From assembly GCF_022458985.1 (NCBI RefSeq), contig NC_061785.1, positions 6,004,204 through 6,068,203 on the forward strand: DNA of 64,000 bases. Reading direction: 5' to 3'. A program made the translations under genes and the position numbers. The notes beneath the pieces were generated by a model. It had not been told where the DNA came from, searched no databases, and saw nothing but the letters and a program-made list of their open reading frames with translations. This document shows, one piece after another, positions 1 to 12,276 of the stretch (positions are counted from its first letter, which is position 1; every line of letters starts with the position of its first letter). The DNA comes from Mugil cephalus. Its lineage: Eukaryota; Chordata; Actinopteri; Mugiliformes; Mugilidae.

Positions 1-87
1 CCCGAGCTGGGGGGAGGAAGGAGACGACGACAGTGAGCGCGTGCCGCGTTTTCACTCTGGATAGGTCTGACAAATGAAGTGTTTTAC

Positions 88-522
88 CGCCAGGGGTGTC
101 GAGTGAGCTATGAATATACTCGGCGGAGGGGAAGAAGTAGCGGGAGAGGTCAAAAGATGGCGAGTCATCTGCAGGCACTCCGTAATAATCCACGCCGGAT
201 CCGTAGAAGTCGTGGCTCCCCTGGCAGTACGTCTTCCCGTGGGCCGCGTTCAAGACATGAGTGATTCCCAGCTTCCACAGGCTGTAGCGATCATTGGCCA
301 CTGACCTGAAACCAAATCAGTCGTCGTGATAGTGATAGGAAAGATTCAACTGATTTTATTTATTTATTTTTTTACAATGACTCACATGTCCCCAATGAAC
401 AGGTTGGGCCAGACTTCATCCGCGTGGTTACCAAACCTTTTACCTCCGTACAAAACCTTCTCCAGCTCTTTTACAGAAGGAGTGGAAGAAGAGGCGTCCG
501 TATTTTCCTGCAGGTTGTTCAT
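88..522 (-). CDS. dusp13a: Dual-specificity phosphatase 13A-like (MDSP type), first two coding exons, cut by window edge
   Basis: Two exons on the minus strand join in frame. Exon 1 runs 522 to 386 (137 nt, starts with ATG and encodes 45 residues plus two bases). Exon 2 runs 305 to 88 (218 nt). They are separated by an 80-bp GT-AG intron. Exon 1 ends in [11 protein letters not shown] and exon 2 begins [20 protein letters not shown], continuing through [16 protein letters not shown] and [14 protein letters not shown]. These are hallmarks of the atypical DUSP13/DUSP29 family. The [14 protein letters not shown] and DFYGS stretches fit the muscle-restricted DUSP13A (MDSP) better than DUSP13B or DUSP29. 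The exon carrying the HCxxxxxR catalytic loop would lie left of position 1, so activity cannot be judged here. The family removes phosphate from Tyr and Ser/Thr. The gene lies head to head with samd8, as in mammals. The family call is firm; the paralogue assignment is less so. Confidence 0.88.
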
Positions 523-1104
523 TTCTGACTACATTTAGAGTGAAATTGCCAAACTTTGTTGAGGCTTTGCTCCGACTCTGTCGGTACTGACAAGGACAGG
601 TGCAACCTGGTCTAAAATTAAAGCGGTGACCTATATCTAAATGCTGGTCAGATCCACACCTCCAGATCTTCAAGAGGCCGTTAGCTCACGTCGATGGAGG
701 ATGCTAAACAGCACGTTGGCCCTCTCCGTGGGACATTTCAGCACAAAAACAAAAACATTAAGTATCATGCAAACTCTGCAGGAAGGACTTTTCTTTCCAC
801 TGAAGCACTTCCAGCTTAAAACAACATTAACGTCAAGCACACCTTAGTCAGGGGCTCTGCTAGCGCTCGGGGCTAACGCGCCGCCCAGCTTGAGACACAC
901 CAAAGACAAAGACAAGCTGGCGATGTGTGGCCTGCAAATGTCTGGCCGCTCCTGCAGCCACTGCTCCGTGTACGGCTGCAGCAGCTTTGTAAATAAGAAG
1001 CGAACAGCTCTCCTCGTGAGCAATGTCAACAAGTTAGTTTGCCTTAGTAGCTGCTGAAAGACGAGGAACAGGGACACATCAATGTGGTGAAATGTTTATT
1101 CGAA

Positions 1105-1410
1105 TGTTTAACACTCTGCTTGGTCGTATGTGGGACAGCAGTAGCTTTTTGAGCCAATCAGAGCTCTGCGCAATATGCATTGAAAGCTATTTTTCTTCTT
1201 ATTTCATTGACAGAAGTTATCATAGGATTTGACACATTTTTTCAAAACGACATCTTATTTTTTTTTTTAACTGAGTGCCAACTTTGATTACTCAAGAACA
1301 ACACCGTGTAGAGTCATTCTGACTTTTTCTAAAGAGACCAAGACCATGTATTAGCTCCAAAATGTTCATGAACAGCCTTCAATTTACTTTGGGTGTGTCC
1401 TAAATAGCCC
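1105..1410 (+). repeat. Dispersed repeat, copy A of a two-copy family
   Basis: This stretch matches 18639-19003 in the same orientation. Shared blocks in order include GTCGTATRTGGG, CAATCAGAGCTCTG (CAGTCAGAGCTCTG in the other copy), ATTTCATTGA, ACATTTTTTCAAAAC, CTCAAGAACAAYACCA/G and AGCTCCAAAATGTTCATGAA, ending at ACTTTGGGTRTGTC. Copy A lacks a roughly 30-bp segment and a CAAA-rich segment present in the other copy. No coding capacity is visible, so it is probably a non-autonomous transposon. Confidence 0.8.
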
Positions 1411-1559
1411 CCTTTTTTTGCACAAAGGCTGGGAGGTTAAAAAAAAGGAGACAAAAACTTGTTAAGTTGTTTTGTTGAAACTGTTGAAGTTTAACGTGTT
1501 TAATAAACATATTAAGTGCATATACAGTATATTCTCTTCTTTCTTGAGTCTGGTTGCTC

Positions 1560-1650
1560 ATGCAAAATGAAATGCGATTAACATAGATTAAAAATGAATG
1601 TCAATCGAGATTAATCCACAGCAGCCCTGTGATTACTCTGATTAAAAGTC
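1560..1650. mobile_element. hAT-like terminal remnant
   Basis: The segment has repeated GATTAA motifs (GCGATTAACATAGATTAAAA, CGAGATTAATCC) next to CAGCCCTG. This pattern recurs in teleost hAT-derived repeats. No target duplication was identified, so the call is weak. Confidence 0.25.
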
Positions 1651-2199
1651 TTATTTTCATTTTTAGATTTTTATTTATTTATAAATCCAGTATACAAGAC
1701 GCATGACCTTACAACATACAACAGACAAAAACCATGAGAAAGGGGGAAAAAAAGGCATTCCAGTCTTTCGCTACAGTAGAATGATAGAAGCCACTAATTA
1801 GTTGAACATCTCGACAGATGTAATCGAGAGAGCACAGCTCTGATCATGACCAGTGTGTACAGTTTTTGCATATCATGCATCAAACCTACAATCTATGACC
1901 AATCTCTACAAATATAACCAATCGTGTTATTTCTGAAGGAGAATAATGAAATCTACAAATGTAGACCACACAACCTTAATTGATTAAAAGTTTTATTCGT
2001 TTGACAGCACTGTAACTTATATATTTGTGGTGGTTTAGATGGTGCACTACCGCCGTCTGACCAGAGGGTGTCGCTGTGGGCCAGCCGCAGCAAAAGCCAC
2101 ATTCTAAGGTGCGCTACTATTCCAGCCATTACCGCCCTCGTCTGTGTTGACAACAGTGCATGCTAGGCACAGGGCGAAATGATTTCCAACGAGCCCGTG

Positions 2200-2313
2200 C
2201 TATTGCATCAAACTCTACTGCGACTTCTCGTGAATCGTGTGAAATGCCACTTGGTTAGTTAGCCGAATAAAAAGAGGATCCGCGTCGTCCCTAGTTACGT
2301 CCCCGACTGAGAG
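2200..2313 (+). promoter_or_regulatory. samd8: Putative samd8 non-coding first exon and core promoter
   Basis: A relatively GC-rich, CpG-containing stretch ends in a strong splice donor, GAG|GTGAGT, after position 2313. The next acceptor in the same orientation is at 3116-3117 (TTGCAG), directly before the first coding exon of samd8. That supports an untranslated first exon ending at 2313. The transcription start is not determined; about 2200 is a guess from composition. Confidence 0.5.
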
Positions 2314-3286
2314 GTGAGTGACCGCAAATCAGACGCAGCTAGCTGGCTACCTGCAGCTATACCGGGGCAGAGGTGGATGTGGTAGAGGGGAGGATGCCCT
2401 CGTTTGGTTTCACGTTTGTCCGAGACGTGCACGTCTTTACACACATTTTGCCCTTTTCTATCACAACATACTAAGAGGAGTTAGCTAATTATTCGGCTTA
2501 GTGGCTCCTTACTCCTCCATATTTGCCAGCTTGTTTAGTCTTTGTTAGTTTGTTGGAGGCTCATTTGGTCCTAGTAGGTGGATGTTTTGAGTAAAGAAGA
2601 GTTTCTTATGTTCTGTTTAAACACAAATGCAGATTTAGCAGATTATTTCAACCCCTTTCAAACCTTAACAGGTAGAAATGTGTGTATATCTTATAGAGTT
2701 TAAACAATACAGTTTATACCGTGTTAGTTTGTGACTGAATAGACTCATGATTTCCAAGGGAAATTACTTGGTCAGAGTTACTTAGTTACACATAAAACAA
2801 ACACTCTTAAAACCACTAGTAAAAAGACAGATAAAATAAAATTAAAATGAAAAATATATATATAGATATAAACCTGACCAAATTATTAATAATAAAAAAA
2901 AAGTTTTAAGTCAGTATTTGGCCTTGGGGATATTTGTGCTCCTTCGCCTTTATTTTTAGGGTGTGGTTTCCACTGAGCAAACTTTCCTGAGGAAACTCTT
3001 GACACTGTTTGCCTCATACAGTTACTCAACCTGCGAGGGCTCTCTCGTGTAGCTCCGCAGTCGTCTTATATCTAATTTTGTCACAAGGTGAATTCATTTA
3101 TTCCGTCTACGTTGCAGTCTCTCAGGTTTGCTCGGAACTCGTTTTGCTGATTCAGTAGAAATTGCTCAGAGTACCTGCTTCTCCTTCAGATTGTTTGCCG
3201 AGGAGGAAGTCAATAAGGAACCGATAATAACAGTAAGCGTTTCTCCAAATGGTCCCTCCGTCCAGTTTACAGATCGAGGGGAGGAA

Positions 3287-6200
3287 ATGACCCAGCTGAG
3301 CGTCCGTCGCTGGACGCCTAAGCACGTCGCCAAGTGGCTGAAGGAGGAAGGCTTCTGTGACTATGTGGACCTGCTGTGCAACAAACACCGCCTGGACGGC
3401 ACCAGCCTGCTCGCCCTCAGCGAGTACGACCTCCGCTCGCCTCCCCTGGAGCTCAAGGTGCTGGGGGACATCAAGCGGCTGATGGTGTCCATCCGCAAGC
3501 TCCAGAAGCAGAACATCGACCTGTTGGAGGAGCTGGGCCTCCCCTTCGACGGGCTCTCTCCGTCGGCCTCCGGGGGCACTTTGGAGTGGCTGTGCAACGG
3601 GGACCCGGGGGGCAGGGACTGCGACAGCACCGACACGGCGCCGGTGGGGGAGGAGTACCACCAGTACACCAACGGGAAGTACAAGCAGCAGATGAGGCGG
3701 CTGGACCCGGAGTACTGGAAGACGGTGCTCAGCTCCGTCTACGTGGTGTTCGTGTTCGGGTTCACGTCCTTTGTCATGGTCATCGTGCACGAGAGGGTGC
3801 CCGACATGCGCACGTACCCTCCGCTGCCAGACATCTTCTTAGACAGGTGGGTGTCTCGTCCCTTATTACGCCACAAAAACACTCATCATCAGCTGTTTAA
3901 AAATAAAAAAAAGGAAAAAAATCCACAAACCGAGCAAAACGGGAATATATGTTTTTATCATCTGTCAGCATGTGGCACCAGATGGCGGACGGTATAGCTG
4001 TCCTACTTCCCCGTAGCGCGTTTCTATTACTGTCCCCTCTTATTCCTGATGGGCTGCTTTGCTTCAAAGAGATCTTTGGAGAGTATTTTAAAGTGACCTA
4101 CTTTGAAGTGCGACCCATTGTTTATGAGCAGCTCTGGGGTTTTTTTTTTTTTTCGTGGAATGTCAGAGCTGATTTCAAGGTAATGCCGGTTTGCAATTGG
4201 GGATTTGAAAAGGTGTAGATTCAAATTGTCCAGATTGGCTAAAAAAACTGCAGGGGGAAATATCTTTTTGTTTTCATTCACGTAGATTGAAGATGCCACG
4301 ACCTGTCTTGTTGTCATTAATTGTGAGTGTTAGGCCACAGGTACATAAACTTTAACTATAAGGATTATTAGTAAAGTTCTTGTTAACCTGTAAAATGCTA
4401 AGATTTGAATTTAATTTTTCATTCAGACATATTGAAATCCTGTTTTCTATACAACCACTAACATATTTAATCTACAGGGCATAAAGCTATAAAAAAAAAA
4501 CAGCCGATAAGTGTCATACAAGTTGGAAAATCTTGAGCCAGAAAATGATATTTTCCTTCTCCACAGTGTGCCTAGAATACCGTGGGCCTTTGCCATGGCT
4601 GAGGCGTGCGGAGTGATCCTCTGTAACATCTGGCTGCTGGTTCTGCTGCTGCACAAACACAGGTAGAGTCCTCTCAGCAGCAGTTGTGCCCTAGGACACC
4701 AAGAGTGTGCTCTTCAAAATCAAACCCACATCAGACCGCGGTTAACCATCTCTGACGACTTGTAGGTCCATCCTCCTGCGGCGCCTGTGCAGCCTCATGG
4801 GGACGGTGTTCATGCTGCGCTGCGTCACCATGTTTGTCACCTCCCTGTCCGTGCCGGGACAGCACCTGCAGTGCTCAGGAAAGGTAGCGCGCGATGCTTC
4901 GTTTTGTCTTTTAAACGCCGCACCCGTTTGAATTCGAACGTCAACGCGCTCGCTTCTTATTTCCTCCTAGATTTACGGCGACATGTGGGCCAAGCTGCAG
5001 CGAGCCGTGGCCATCTGGAGCGGCTTCGGGATGACCCTGACGGGGGTCCATACGTGCGGAGACTACATGTTCAGCGGCCACACCGTGGTCCTCACCATGC
5101 TCAACTTCTTCGTCACGGAGTGTGAGTAGTTCTTTGTTGACACATCCGTGGCTCATGGAGGTAACTTAAATATTTAGTTTTCTGTTTAGCGGAGAACAGA
5201 GCTACTTAACTTTGCATCGTCGGAGTCGAACCTGAATACGATATTCGGAAAGGCACGAATAATGTGTTTCTTATAAATACCTATTTTGAATAAATAATTT
5301 TCAGATTATTTGTAGTCAAAAGGCTGTTTTTTTGTCATGTGACCGCATTGTATACTTGTGTGACTGCCTAAGAGACAGAGTGACGTTCAGGAGTCAGGGT
5401 GATTTTTGTCAAATAGATTTTTTTTAACTTAACTTAAATAACTTCTGGGAAGCAGAGTTTGACCGGGAGATTATTCCGTTACATTACATCACTATTGAGA
5501 CGTCTGCATTCACGTTCTGCCCCTTCAAGTCACCCTAAATCACCTCTATTAGCTGCATTCAATGCAAAACATCAACCGAGGCTGCATATACATCCAGAAT
5601 TATTACAATGGGTAATTAAAGAATACTTAAATTACACTTGCATATCCTAAATTAGAAAAAAAAAAAAATTACACCTATTTTTAATTTTATGTGAATACGA
5701 ATACTTTTTTTCCCTCAACAAATACAAATACTAAATGCTTTGCACATCCCTACTAACTAACTAACTGTCTGTCTATCTGACATTTTATACATTAACTCAT
5801 TAGGAAAATAGCTTTCTAAATATTTAAAGAGCCTTTAAAATGTTACAGTGGTTGCAGGGCTCACTTATATTCACATAATAAAAAGAAATGATTATCTGTT
5901 ATTAAAATTTATAGGGTAGACACTTTGTTGCCATATTTAGCATCATGTGCATATCCCTGTGATACCATCTAGTGTCCTTTACCGGTACTACACCTACAAT
6001 TTTTAAAAACGAGTCTGTATCCAAATAAGAATTCAAAGATGCCCTTTACTCTCGTCACCTGCAGACACGCCTCGCAGCTGGAACTTCATTCACACTCTAT
6101 CCTGGGTCCTCAACCTCTTCGGCATCTTCTTCATCCTGGCCGCACACGAACACTACTCCATCGACGTGTTCATAGCCTTCTACATCACTACCAGACTCTT

Positions 6201-6369
6201 CCTGTACTACCACACCCTAGCCAACACCCGGGCCTACCAGCAGAGCCGACGGGCTCGCATCTGGTTCCCCATGTTCTCCTTCTTCGAGTGCAACGTCAAC
6301 GGGCCGGTCCCCAACGAGTACTGCTGGCCCTTCTCCAGGCCGGCTGTGATGAGGAGGCTGATTGGATAA
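3287..6369 (+). CDS. samd8: Sphingomyelin synthase-related protein 1 (SMSr, SAM domain-containing 8)
   Basis: Five coding exons join in frame: 3287-3846, 4567-4662, 4766-4883, 4971-5121 and 6065-6369. They give 409 codons plus TAA, close to the ~415 aa of mammalian SAMD8. An N-terminal SAM domain (about residues 8-73, starting [13 protein letters not shown]) is followed by a linker. The first membrane segment is near 146-166, with further segments to the end. The PAP2-like catalytic triad is visible: H295 in the SGHT motif, then H338 and D342 in HYSID. The family makes ceramide phosphoethanolamine at the ER membrane and acts as a ceramide sensor; its SAM domain drives oligomerisation. ATG 3287 is chosen because MTQLSVRRW aligns with the mammalian N-terminus. 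The reading frame stays open upstream to the acceptor at 3117 but holds no in-frame ATG. Introns are short (82-943 bp). All splice sites are GT-AG. Confidence 0.96.
5200..5760. mobile_element. Probable degenerate hAT-like insertion in samd8 intron 5
   Basis: The 943-bp last intron is far longer than the others. It contains ACGAATAATG-type and GAATACGAATAC blocks and ends in TTTGCACATCCCTAC. These resemble teleost hAT-derived repeats whose ends carry a GGGATGTGCA-type motif. No clean inverted ends or target duplication were seen. Confidence 0.3.
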
Positions 6370-7970
6370 TGAACAGCGTCCTGTCGGACACATTTGTAGG
6401 CCGTTGCTGTTTTCGTCTGCTTTTGTCTAGTTGCCAACGGGGGGTGGTGTTTGACATCCTCGACAACAAAGACGCCTGATGTGATACACAGAGCCATACC
6501 CTCTTTGATTTTTGGGACTCAGCTTCCAAAGCTGCAAGAGTTTCTCGAAGGCCACTCGTCATCGTGTTCGATTCGAAAAAAAAAAAGTGGAAATTTGTCA
6601 GATTTATTGTTTCGCTTATTTTTTTCCTCCAAAGGAATATCGTGTTATGTGGCATGATTTGCATTATTCTTTATCTTTTAGTGAAGAGTATCTCGATAGC
6701 CTCATCGAATCCTTCAGACTACCATTTTCTGTGCAGTGAAAACGCTATTTGGTTTTGGATTTTTGTCTTTGTAGTTCCTCTAAATGCTACTCCTTGGACC
6801 AGAGTTGAAGCAATATGTATAGATCTACATTAGACTGCAAAGCAAAAAAAAAAACAAACAAACAAACTGTCTTCATGTTGAGTAACATGTCTTCTGCATT
6901 CCTTGAGCTCGCGTTTTGAAAACTTTACTAAAGGCTGTCGGAGAAATTCACGGCTAAATATAGATAGACGACACAATGCATTGAATCCTGTGAATTTAAT
7001 GTCGACTGCTTTTTCTTTTTCTGTACAGGTTGTGGAAGGGATGTGTTCTAGAAAATGTTATTATCAGCCAAAAATAGTTTGCTTCCAGCTGTCTTAATTA
7101 CGATTCTACTTGCCAATTACCTTGAGTGTTAAGATGAGATTAGATTAGATTTCTGTGTCGAGATGTTGCAAACCTTTCACATTTACTTTAAAATAGATGT
7201 GTTTTTTTTTTAAAAGAAAGAAAAAGATCATACTACATTGTAAATTACCAGACTAAGACCAAGTACTATGAACTTTTTTCTCTGACATTAATCTGTAGTG
7301 AACAGACCCTAAAAATTTGTACGTATTTGTTTTATATTAATTTATTTCATTTTGTAAATGTCGATAGGTATTTTTATATTCCATATAAACAGTTGCAGCA
7401 ACGTGCACACAGAGAAATATGTTTACAGTTGCTTTGGACTATGTATTTGTTAAAAACACAATGTGCTTTTTAATGTTGATTTCAGATTTTCCTTGACATT
7501 TTCACTGAGCGAAACTTGCCACTGTAGTGATGCACCGGTTATTTGGTGATTGCATCACGCTGAGTTTGCTAAATGGAGGTGACAGTCTAACACATCCTAA
7601 AGTCCAGGACGGATGCTTTTGTGTTCACGTGTTACTGCAAAGCCACATGACTCGTTTCTTGTCTCGTCAGGCATTTCCATCATTAAAGAACTGAAATCAG
7701 GCTGTGGTTTTTTTTTTCTTTTCCATCAGCTGCACAATCATACAACAGAATATAATGAATTATATACATATATTTGTATGGAATATAAACTATTTATAAA
7801 ACTTTTGAAAGATGGTAAATATATCATGGTTATTGACTTCAGGAGGAAGAGGACAACAGTGGAGACGATCACAATCCGGGTCCTGGAGGTGGAAGTAGAT
7901 GAACAACAGGGAACATCCAAAACACTGCAGTTTTTCATTCTCTATCCAGCTGTACAAAAACGTACATTTC
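6370..7970 (+). other. samd8: Probable samd8 3' UTR and downstream AT-rich DNA
   Basis: After the TAA at 6367-6369 the sequence is AT-rich, without splice-supported exons. Short open frames here show no recognisable protein. Part of it is presumably the samd8 3' UTR; its end could not be placed with confidence. A transposon-like tail begins near 7985. Confidence 0.45.
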
Positions 7971-7984
7971 TGTAACAGATAACT

Positions 7985-8200
7985 CCATGTTAATGCACAC
8001 TATTGCACCTGACTTTCATTCCTGTGTGTATGCTGTATATTCGTCTGTCTTTATTTCTTGCACATTTGTTTATATACTAATTCTGTACAGTTTTTTCTTT
8101 CACTATTTTACTAATATTACTTATACTTCATTTTAATGTTATTTTATTTTATTTTTCCCTTGTGGATCATTTAAGTATGTCCAAGTGTACATATTTAACA
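7985..8200 (+). mobile_element. Non-LTR retrotransposon 3'-end-like fragment
   Basis: The segment reads CTATTGCACCTGAC, TTTCTTGCACAT, then a T/A-rich stretch, and ends in TTTCCCTTGTGGATCATTTAAGT. This resembles the 3' tail of teleost LINEs, which commonly end in a CCCTTGTGGGATCAATAAAG-like signature. It is degenerate and non-coding. Confidence 0.4.
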
Positions 8201-8574
8201 GAACACATTATAAAATTGAATTAAATTTAACTTATAATTAAATTTAATTTAATTATAGTGTGTATTTTTTAATTGATTATTATTTTAGAGTTAAAAAAGA
8301 CAATTCTTTATTTTTTACTTTCATTCACCAAAAAATTTCTATTAATGTAACGTTAAACGGTAGTTAAGCGTAATGGTTACCATGGCGATTTAGAAGTCTT
8401 CCACTTGCCTGTGTGTTGGTCTCACGAATGTGTTATATATAAACTTACGTCTTCCAGTTACAAGAATTACATTTATTTTTTAACAAAAAATAATCGAATC
8501 GCTAAATTAACTGACAGAGTGGTAAGAAATTTACATCTTAACTCTTTTTCGGTCAGGCATAAAATACAACCGCT

Positions 8575-8722
8575 AAATTTTCGGGTCCTGCGGCGCCGAG
8601 GTCAGGAGGGTGTTTGTAGCTGTGTCTCCTCCATATCGTCCTACACCGGCTTCACTCGTTTATTCTGCCTCCTTTCTAATCTGACAAGTTTATAGCAACA
8701 TAATCGACAACAGTTATTCTCG
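8575..8722 (+). promoter_or_regulatory. vdac2: Putative vdac2 non-coding first exon and promoter
   Basis: A short GC-richer block (GGTCCTGCGGCGCCGAGG) leads to a strong donor, TTCTCG|GTAAGT, after 8722. The next plus-strand acceptor with coding support is 9687-9688 (GTCGCAG), five bases before the vdac2 ATG. An untranslated first exon is the usual VDAC gene structure. The 5' boundary is a guess. Confidence 0.5.
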
Positions 8723-9693
8723 GTAAGTACTAGGTCGTACAATTTATTATGTCGTGCGTGCTGTATTTTCTGTAAATAAAGCGAGTTAGCTGTCAAACAT
8801 CCCATCTGCTAGCCTGTAAGCTTGTGTTCAAACTCCTTCCAAATATAATGACAGGCTGCAGCCACACTGACATATTTGTCGTCAATATTTACGTATATTT
8901 GCATGGAAGAAAATAGAAATGGGACAATAAACTCGATTACATTTGAGTATTTAGTTTAGTTTCACCATTATTTTCAATGAAGCTCATTGAAATTATGATG
9001 TTATAAACGTAGAAGTGGTAAAGAAACAGGCAGGCATTAAGAAGCGTTTTTTTTTTCTGTTGCTTTTTTATTGCAATGCACGCATTACAAACATTACCAG
9101 TCTTCCTGATTACTGGAAGGAGACTGTGAAGTGTTTCTTCGGGTTTAACCTTGACAATGAGGAGACGTGACAACTCTCCACAGGAGACCGTGTAACTCTG
9201 AGTCAGATACTGAAGGTGCCTGGAAATCCAGATATTTAACTTGCCAATAATAGCACCTAGATGACAGGATTTTAACAAGATCTTAGAGCTTTGGGATTTG
9301 TTTTTGATTTGTTTTATTTTAGTATTGTTACGAGTATTATTTTTTACCAGTAATTGGAGTTTTCCTAATTCTGTTTATTTATTGCTTGATACGGTCACCA
9401 GCATAAAGTTTAACATGGTGGAAGAATGCTCATTTAAGTGTGTTTATGTTTGATTTTAAAGACTGTAAATGATCTCAAGTTCTCCAAGTGACGTCCAGGA
9501 CATGACATAAGCTTTCTCAGTGGTAGCTAAAGCCCTTGCTGTACTGAAACTCTGCCTTAAATCCCTGTCGTTTAAAGTCTTAAATGGTTAAAGGTTGCAC
9601 ATTTTAAAAGTTTAATCATCTGGTGGATTTCTTTTCATGGTCCGTGTGTTACCATTCACACTCTCTAAAATTGTATCTTTCGTCGCAGGCATT

Positions 9694-11657
9694 ATGGCAA
9701 TTCCTCCAACATACGCTGACCTGGGAAAATCAGCAAAGGACATCTTCAACAAGGGATATGGTAAATGGAAGCAGGATATAAAAACAGTTGTATATGTGGG
9801 TTTTTGTTTACCCAGAAGAAGACAGGCATGCTGGTGGAAATGCATTTATAATCCCAGAGAGTAGTGTCTCATTGTCACTGTTCCCTCAGGTTTTGGACTG
9901 GTTAAGCTTGACGTGAAGACAAAGTCTTCAAGTGGAGTGGTGAGTGTCCGATCATAGATTTTATCAAAGATATCACTGTAGACGTTGAGGAAATTAAGAA
10001 ATCACAGTTTTTAATAAATATTACGAGAATCATGAAAGTATTTCAACTCTATGTGATTGATAGTTGCGTTGATTTCCTCTGTTCACTTCAGGAATTTAAA
10101 ACGTCTGGCTCGTCCAACGTAGACACCAGTAAGGTCACTGGCACCCTGGAAACTAAGTACAAATGGGCTGAATATGGTCTGACATTCACGGAGAAGTGGA
10201 CCACAGAAAACACGCTTGGGACTGAAGTTTGTGTTGAGGATCAAGTAAGTTGAAAATGTTGCTGTTTTGTGACTCATCCCACGACGGAAACAGCTCTAAA
10301 TGAGGACTAATGGAATGATTTCCCTTTTGTAGATCACCAAAGGGCTGAAACTTACTTTTGACACTACGTTTTCACCAAACACTGGGTGAGCTATCTTTTT
10401 CTTGACGTGCAAGCTGTAACTAAATACTGTAGATAAGAACCATTTAGTGTTCACATTTTCATCATTTTCTTTCTGAATTTTCCAGCAAGAAGAGTGGCAA
10501 GGTCAAAACGGCTTATAAAAGGGAATACCTTAATGCCGGCGTTGATGTAGATTTAGATTTCGCTGGTCCTACTATCCACGGAGCAGCGGTGGGCGGATAC
10601 GAGGGATGGCTGGCAGGCTACCAGATGACCTTTGACACAGCCAAATCCAGGATGACCCAAAGCAACTTTGCAGTGGGTTACAAAACTGGCGACTTCCAGC
10701 TCCACACCAATGTGTATGTCTTAACACCAGTGCATGTTTCCATGAAGCAGGATGCAGACATTCCTCGTTTAGTGTTAAGTGTTTTAAGGCTCTAGACATG
10801 CAAGTGATGTTGCCTTTTTTTTCCCTCCAGAAATGACGGTTCTGAGTTTGGTGGCTCCATTTATCAGAAAGTAAACGACAAGCTGGAGACTGCTGTGAAT
10901 CTTGCCTGGACTGCAGGCAATAACGGCACTCGCTTTGGAATCGCTGCTAAATACCAGTTAGACTCCAGTGCCTCCATATCCGTGAGTACCCGGAGGAAAA
11001 AGTGATATTTTGAAAATGTTTCCTGCAAAATTAAGAAGGTGGTGTGGCTCCATCCACAAAAGCCTGGTCCGCTCTGATTGGTCAGCTGCAATAATGTGCA
11101 TTCATGTCTGAGTAGAGTCATTAAAACCGTCAGCGCTGCTGCTGAAGTGCAGACAAAGAGCAATTCATAGGACACAAAGATATGACACACCTCCAAGTGC
11201 AGGATGAGTCATCAACATTAAATTTAATTAAGCTATTGGGCAATTATGCTATTAAGAATACCTCATTAATATAATATTGGCATCTAGGTGATGTTAAATG
11301 CAATGCATATGATATAAAAATACTTAAAATCGAATGTCATGTGGGGATTTGTGCAAGCTCGTTGGATAAATAAATAATATAATATCTGCTCTAAATATTT
11401 TTCTTATTTTTCTCCAGGCTAAGGTGAATAATGCCAGCTTGGTAGGAATCGGGTACACCCAGACTTTGAGGCCTGGTAAGAGTCGCCTGTATAAGAAAAT
11501 GCAATTTAGTAAAACACCTTCTTCATTTCTGGTCTGGTTTTTTATTAACTGGATCAATATTTCAGGTATGAAACTCATCCTCTCGGCACTAGTGGATGGG
11601 AAGAACATCAATGCCGGCGGTCACAAACTAGGTCTCGGCCTGGAGCTGGAGGCATGA
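9694..11657 (+). CDS. vdac2: Voltage-dependent anion-selective channel protein 2
   Basis: Eight coding exons join in frame: 9694-9760, 9890-9939, 10092-10244, 10333-10385, 10486-10713, 10831-10981, 11418-11475 and 11566-11657. They give exactly 283 aa plus TGA, the standard VDAC length. The product is the beta-barrel pore of the mitochondrial outer membrane that passes ATP, ADP and small anions. It starts [18 protein letters not shown] (the N-terminal helix). The conserved glutamate E73 sits in FTEKW, the eukaryotic porin GLK motif in TKGLKLTFD, and the barrel closes with [23 protein letters not shown] and TSGSSN favour VDAC2 over VDAC1 or VDAC3, and the samd8-comtd1 neighbourhood agrees. The 11-residue N-terminal extension of mammalian VDAC2 is absent, as in other fish. 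All introns are GT-AG. Confidence 0.97.
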
Positions 11658-12276
11658 GGAGCCATTTCAGAAGAAGAGGAAGAATATCGACAAGAATCCG
11701 GCCCCGTGCGGTCGCAACGGATATTCTGATGATGAAGCCAAAACTAAGTAGAATCCCACTTCACAGGCACTGATAAGATGGAAATCTTTCCACCGAGCTC
11801 CTTTCATTGTGGTTGCAATAAGTAGTCCCAGTCACACGCCGTTATTAATCAGCTACTCCTTAACGCCAATTTATCCTCCATCATGATAGAAAAAAACTTG
11901 AAACCTGGCTTCTTTACTTTGACAATCCAGGAGTGGCTCCAAAGGCAAAACCTTGTTCTGTTGCTGAAGTGTGATAATGTAGAATGTATATCCGAGCTCT
12001 TACTTTGCACAGTAGAATACACCTTTATTTAAGCTCTTCCTCCTTTGTTTTATTTGCACATTTAATCTCTGTCTAGCCTGAAGCAAATCTCTTGGCTGCT
12101 GCTCGCTTATTTTCCAAAAGAGGCTTAATTATGCTGCGTGATGAGTTTTAGACCCCTGCTACCTTGATTACCTGCTTCTAAGTTGCAAGAAAATGAGATA
12201 AAGACCTCTCTTCTCATTGGAGGACTGTGACACTAATCGGGAAGCAGTTTGTGTGTTGGTGTGTGTCTACCTTTAC

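Larger units (their letters stand above)
523..2200. other. Intergenic DNA between divergent dusp13a and samd8
   Basis: No further coding exon with splice support was found here. The stretch should include the 5' UTR and promoter of dusp13a (minus strand, next to 523) and, at its right end, the samd8 promoter. It contains a dispersed repeat copy at 1105-1410 and a degenerate transposon-like remnant near 1560-1650. Small open frames on both strands have no recognisable protein similarity. Confidence 0.6.

Noticed and set aside
844..1077. 77-aa minus-strand frame near dusp13a
   Set aside because: Leucine-rich but without known domain, and it lies upstream of the dusp13a start with no donor linking it in frame.
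3152..3790. 212-aa open frame on the minus strand
   Set aside because: It is the antisense shadow of the first coding exon of samd8, with histidine/valine-rich composition caused by the reverse complement of GC-rich codons.
3376..3900. 174-aa plus-strand frame rich in A, G, R and H
   Set aside because: Out-of-frame reading of the samd8 exon; the +1 phase of a GC-rich exon gives such composition.
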